Shown one piece after another: positions 61,801-64,000 of a stretch of DNA of 64,000 bases. The notes beneath the pieces were generated by a model, which was not told the DNA's origin, did not search any database, and saw only the letters and a program-made list of their open reading frames with translations. Source of the DNA: Nymphalis io (taxonomy: Eukaryota; Arthropoda; Insecta; Lepidoptera; Nymphalidae). The translations under genes were made by a program, and so were the position numbers. The DNA lies in NCBI RefSeq assembly GCF_905147045.1, contig NC_065892.1:191001-255000 (forward strand), written 5' to 3'. Each line of letters starts with the position of its first letter. Within the stretch, counting starts at the first letter, position 1.

Positions 61801-63085
61801 AGCCGCACGGCATGGAGGGCATGGTAACTGACTTCGTCATCTTTTCCGGAAATTGGGCTATATATTCATATTTTATAATTACTATTTCGTACTCAAATGG
61901 AACTTTTGAGGTATTAGTGTGGTCTACCTGACCAAATCATAAGAAATCTGTCGATTAAATGCATTACTTAATCGTCTTTAATTTGACTTAAATCCGAATG
62001 GTCATTGGTCGATGCGTTCAGACTGAATTCAAATGAGTCACTTTGCCTTTTGAACTTCGATCACGTTATAAAGAACTGGAGGATAGCGAAAAGAAGCGAG
62101 TACTGATGTGTTGTGCGTGTTGCGACAGGGGCCCGAACACTCGTCGGCGCGCCTGGAGCGCTTCCTGCAGATGAGCTCCGACGACCCAGACTACATGCCG
62201 CCCGAGAGCCCCGACTACGAGGGTACGTATCTGCCGACCGCTCCCCCTCCCGTGCCGCGCGCCGCTAACCGTGTCCGCCCGCAGTGCGCCAGCTGCACGA
62301 CTGCAACTGGGTGGTGGCCAACTGCTCAACGCCCGCGTCGCTGTTCCACATCCTGCGGCGCCAGATCGCGCTGCCCTTCCGCAAGCCGCTCATCCTCATG
62401 ACGCCCAAGTCGCTGCTGCGCCACCCCGAGTGCAAGTCGTCCTTCGACGAGATGCGCGACGGAACGTCTTTCAAGAGGTGGGTGCCGGAGGAGGAAATAA
62501 TTTTTGAAACGGCTCGCTGTGAATACGTGATGACGATAACCGAGTGTCGCGCAGACTGATCCCGGAGGCGGGCCCGGCGGCCGACAACGCGGCGCAGGTG
62601 CGCAAGGTGGCGTTCTGCTCGGGCCGCGTGTACTACGACCTGCTCAAGCACCGCCGCGACCGCGGCCTCGAGAAGGACATCGCCATCGTCAGGTGAGTCG
62701 TTGTTTATTATGCGCCTCTTGGCTGTATACAGGTTTACCTTTGCCTGGGAATTAATTCAATGAATTTTCTATGTTCAAACGCTAGATGTCGTCTTCTGTG
62801 TCATGCGTTTTTTCTGGAACGAATGAATTGTTCGAGTTAAACTAGACGTATCTTGTTTTGATATTTTATTATATAGTACCGTGGACATTTATACTTATTT
62901 TTGCTCGTGTCGTCCCGTAGATTGGAGCAAATCTCGCCGTTCCCGTATGACCTGATCAAGGCGGAGATCGCCAAGTACCCGAACGCGCAGCTGGTGTGGA
63001 GCCAGGAGGAGCACAAGAACATGGGCGCCTGGAGCTACGTCGAGCCGCGCTTCCGCACGCTGCTGCAGAACCAGAAGCAGATCAG
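43836..63085 (+). CDS. OGDH: 2-oxoglutarate dehydrogenase E1, mitochondrial (3' end beyond window)
   Basis: ThDP-dependent E1 of the matrix oxoglutarate dehydrogenase complex in the TCA cycle. Exons: 43836-43922, 45642-45776, 49438-49588, 51349-51416, one of 52203-52320/53432-53564/56667-56772, 57678-57756, 58436-58612, 59374-59522, 59809-59894, 59959-60732, 60810-61063, 61456-61568, 61636-61823, 62129-62222, 62285-62477, 62555-62692, 62921-63085. Every phase closes, about 989 aa. The last about 30 residues are missing past the window. Landmarks: mitochondrial leader MHRARVILQASNKIG; YVETMYNAWLTDPNSVHASW; MGMPHRGRLNVLANV; GDVKYHLG; ThDP site GDAAFAGQGVVFET and VNNQIGFTTDP; HNEVDEPMFTQPLMY; DWALAEAMAFGSLLKEGIHV; SGQAKWVRQSGIVLL. 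DEADMD after the variable exon resembles a Ca2+-site motif of mammalian OGDH. Start ATG has A at -3. Confidence 0.97.
43923..45641. other. OGDH intron 1
   Basis: AT-rich. Holds SINE B at 45355-45564, ending about 80 nt before exon 2. No exon seen. Confidence 0.6.
45355..45564 (+). mobile_element. SINE, family B (diverged)
   Basis: 'gtcaagatggcccagcg' head, 'gaatcttagcccaagattg', 'cagcaccactgaattgtcatatgc', 'tgtgattataatttatctcgtg', 'ctcaacaggtgaggaggcc'. Confidence 0.8.
45838..46090 (+). mobile_element. SINE, family A (diverged)
   Basis: 'agatcccggggagcggagtttaatccgggatc' B-box region, 'gttctccgagacacgatcgg', 'atcctatcggaatatgagag'. Starts about 60 nt after OGDH exon 2. Confidence 0.65.
46488..46645 (+). 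mobile_element. SINE, family A (fragment)
   Basis: 'gcccgggaatttcaagtcccgtg', 'gccgtcagtgtagcgc', 'gttcctgtcagattgctgtccaatc', 'tgcatgcactcgtgtaat'. Confidence 0.6.
48115..48345 (-). mobile_element. SINE, family A (reverse)
   Basis: 'ggtcacggcgaccattctcaacggcgaatagc', 'cttcggactgccactgag', ending 'ggcagtcactagaccaatgaagcaa'. Confidence 0.7.
49589..51348. other. OGDH intron 3
   Basis: Includes a SINE B tail fragment (about 50470-50540, plus) and two divergent protein-like open frames (50673-50936 minus, 50929-51162 plus) that I cannot assign. Confidence 0.5.
52203..52320 (+). CDS. OGDH: OGDH mutually exclusive exon 5a
   Basis: 118 nt, phase 0 in and 1 out: ARGHLAADVDPLGIKTANLP, then ELGMRAPRSELIMRKYFNFG. 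Acceptor 'gtgcgtggcag', donor GTACGA. GC3-rich. Replaces 5b and 5c. Confidence 0.9.
53432..53564 (+). CDS. OGDH: OGDH mutually exclusive exon 5b
   Basis: 133 nt, phase 0/1: SRGHLAARLDPLGISTGDPA, then ASAHWHGGLRAFAGEVVIRQ and HVRFG. Acceptor 'ttggccggtag', donor GTATGC. It is the longest variant, with an Ala/Gly/His-rich insert, and GC3-rich. Confidence 0.88.
53640..53960 (+). repeat. Dispersed repeat, best copy
   Basis: 'gcctgatgggtaggtggtcaccgc', 'ccttacgtctttactatcattgcacc', 'gatatgtcccttgtgcttctaattgtactcgctc'. Related fragments are listed at 7860. Confidence 0.65.
55276..55497 (-). mobile_element. SINE, family B (diverged)
   Basis: 'agttaatgtcccaccgctggac', 'gctgattccaccattcgg', 'cccacaatcttcgattaagattcac', 'gagccactgggct'. 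Confidence 0.8.
55905..56060. mobile_element. MITE-like element, copy 2
   Basis: Ends 'acggcctcacttataaacgttgc' and 'cgacatttgtaagtaaggt' are imperfect inverted repeats matching 15590-15735, with interior 'tctccttctctcgaatgtcaaatcgataatgacagaa'. Confidence 0.75.
56667..56772 (+). CDS. OGDH: OGDH mutually exclusive exon 5c
   Basis: 106 nt, phase 0/1: IRGHHIAKLDPLDIANYKLP, then AGKNPREVIHNSYRFG. Acceptor 'aaaaacag', donor GTAAGG. The IRGHH start is the one shared with animal OGDH generally, and the codon use is AT-leaning, unlike 5a and 5b. Confidence 0.93.
57992..58195 (-). mobile_element. SINE, family B (head truncated)
   Basis: Matches 34438 from the tail box through 'gttttccttcaccgttaagcacgac', but stops at 'ataaacacaaatta' without the tRNA-like head. 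Confidence 0.88.
61197..61430 (+). mobile_element. SINE, family C
   Basis: 'gattggcgtggttggtagatg', 'tgtgcatgaacatgtctgtttgtcctgag', 'atcagttgtctggtttccatag', ending 'aatgtcccaggatattatta' 25 nt before the OGDH exon at 61456. Confidence 0.9.
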
Positions 63086-64000
63086 GTCTCACTCTCAATC
63101 TCTTTCAGTCAAACACAATGAATTCCACTCCCTCTCGGCCGATCCCGCAGTGCGAGCAGGAATCGTAGATCGTAACCGTTTTGACATTACGTGCGCTACC
63201 GCTACCCGCTCGAATGAATATCAGGCAGTCTTTCGTTAGGAAATTAAAATTGTCCGAGTTGTACTACCTTTGAACGACATTCACGTAACGCAAAAATAAC
63301 TGATTGAATTCGAACCGGTAGTTCCCGAGATGAGCGCGCTTAACTACAAATTCGCCAAGTTTATAATATATAAATAATAATTAAATGTAATTTTGAAGCG
63401 TAACGAAGTTCACTGAGTAGCGTTTAGCTACACACGTGTGTTTGTATACGCGACAGACCGCGAACACAAAAGGTGCGGCGCGACGTCTGGAACCGGCGAC
63501 TAGGATTGTGATCTATATACATGCACTTGTTGAACGTTCAAGCATTGTTCCGTGAAAACGTATCGTTTATTTAAAATTAAAAACATTCGCTAATAGCCGT
63601 TTCAAAAACGTTTAATATACTTTATATCGCTTTTTTTAAAATATTCAAGTAGTTTTAAATTAAAATAGCAACTTCAAAAATTGGTAGAGTCGGTTATGAT
63701 TATGATATTTATTAATTTTATTTTTCGATAATGATTGTTCAATTAATTAAAAAAAATAATTATAATCATTTAAGTGTCAAATGGCCTTACCGTGGCTTAG
63801 CTGGCCAGCTTAGTTAATAACAAGTTATTTAACAACGATGACTGCAAGAGGAGGAAGTTGTACCGCGCATGCTCAAAATCTGTTGAATTATAAAATAAGT
63901 AATACATCAAACGCCAACACGCCGAGCCAGAAGATACAAAATATCTCCTACAGCTGCCATTTGATACGAGCTTCATTTTCTCGTTTTTTATGTTACGCTG
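63086..64000. other. OGDH intron running off the window
   Basis: Begins with GTCTCA after ATC AG. No C-terminal exon (expected to follow with a WYVGR/PATG-type segment) is visible before the end. Confidence 0.7.

Overview
The window is nuclear DNA from an insect, almost certainly a butterfly or moth. Genes are split by AT-rich introns. Those introns are littered with tRNA-derived SINEs of the kind common in Lepidoptera, recognisable by antisense boxes such as 'cccactgctgggctaaaggcctcct' near one end and a tRNA B box at the other. Coding exons are partly very GC3-rich against an AT-rich background. No prokaryotic, CRISPR or prophage features are present.

Layout. (1) 992-1457, plus: terminal exon of an unrecognised proline-rich protein, ending in TGA followed by a short open extension. 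(2) 7404-26298, minus (leader exons probably to about 29.9 kb): a Zasp66-like PDZ/ZM muscle Z-disc protein in at least ten coding exons, including a newly resolved 96-nt cassette exon and a Q/Y/P repeat exon. (3) 31821-40630, minus: MICU1, the EF-hand gatekeeper of the mitochondrial calcium uniporter, with two mutually exclusive 160-nt exons. (4) 36216-37515, plus: a three-exon carbohydrate sulfotransferase nested antisense inside a MICU1 intron. (5) 43836-63085, plus, continuing past the window: mitochondrial 2-oxoglutarate dehydrogenase E1 (OGDH) in 17 constitutive or alternative coding positions, with three mutually exclusive versions of exon 5.

Functionally, MICU1 and OGDH both act in mitochondrial calcium/energy metabolism. 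MICU1 controls Ca2+ entry into the matrix, and OGDH is classically a Ca2+-responsive matrix dehydrogenase. They lie head-to-head about 3.2 kb apart, and both use length-matched alternative exons. This is the most interesting arrangement in the window. Whether it reflects co-regulation is inference.

Splice junctions were placed by hand from GT/AG signals, reading-phase continuity and remembered family sequence. Where phases close exactly across neighbouring exons I am confident. Untranslated exons, promoters and poly(A) sites are mostly not determinable from sequence alone. Introns and intergenic stretches contain SINEs, MITE-like inverted repeats, microsatellites and palindromes, with no convincing full-length transposase or reverse transcriptase.
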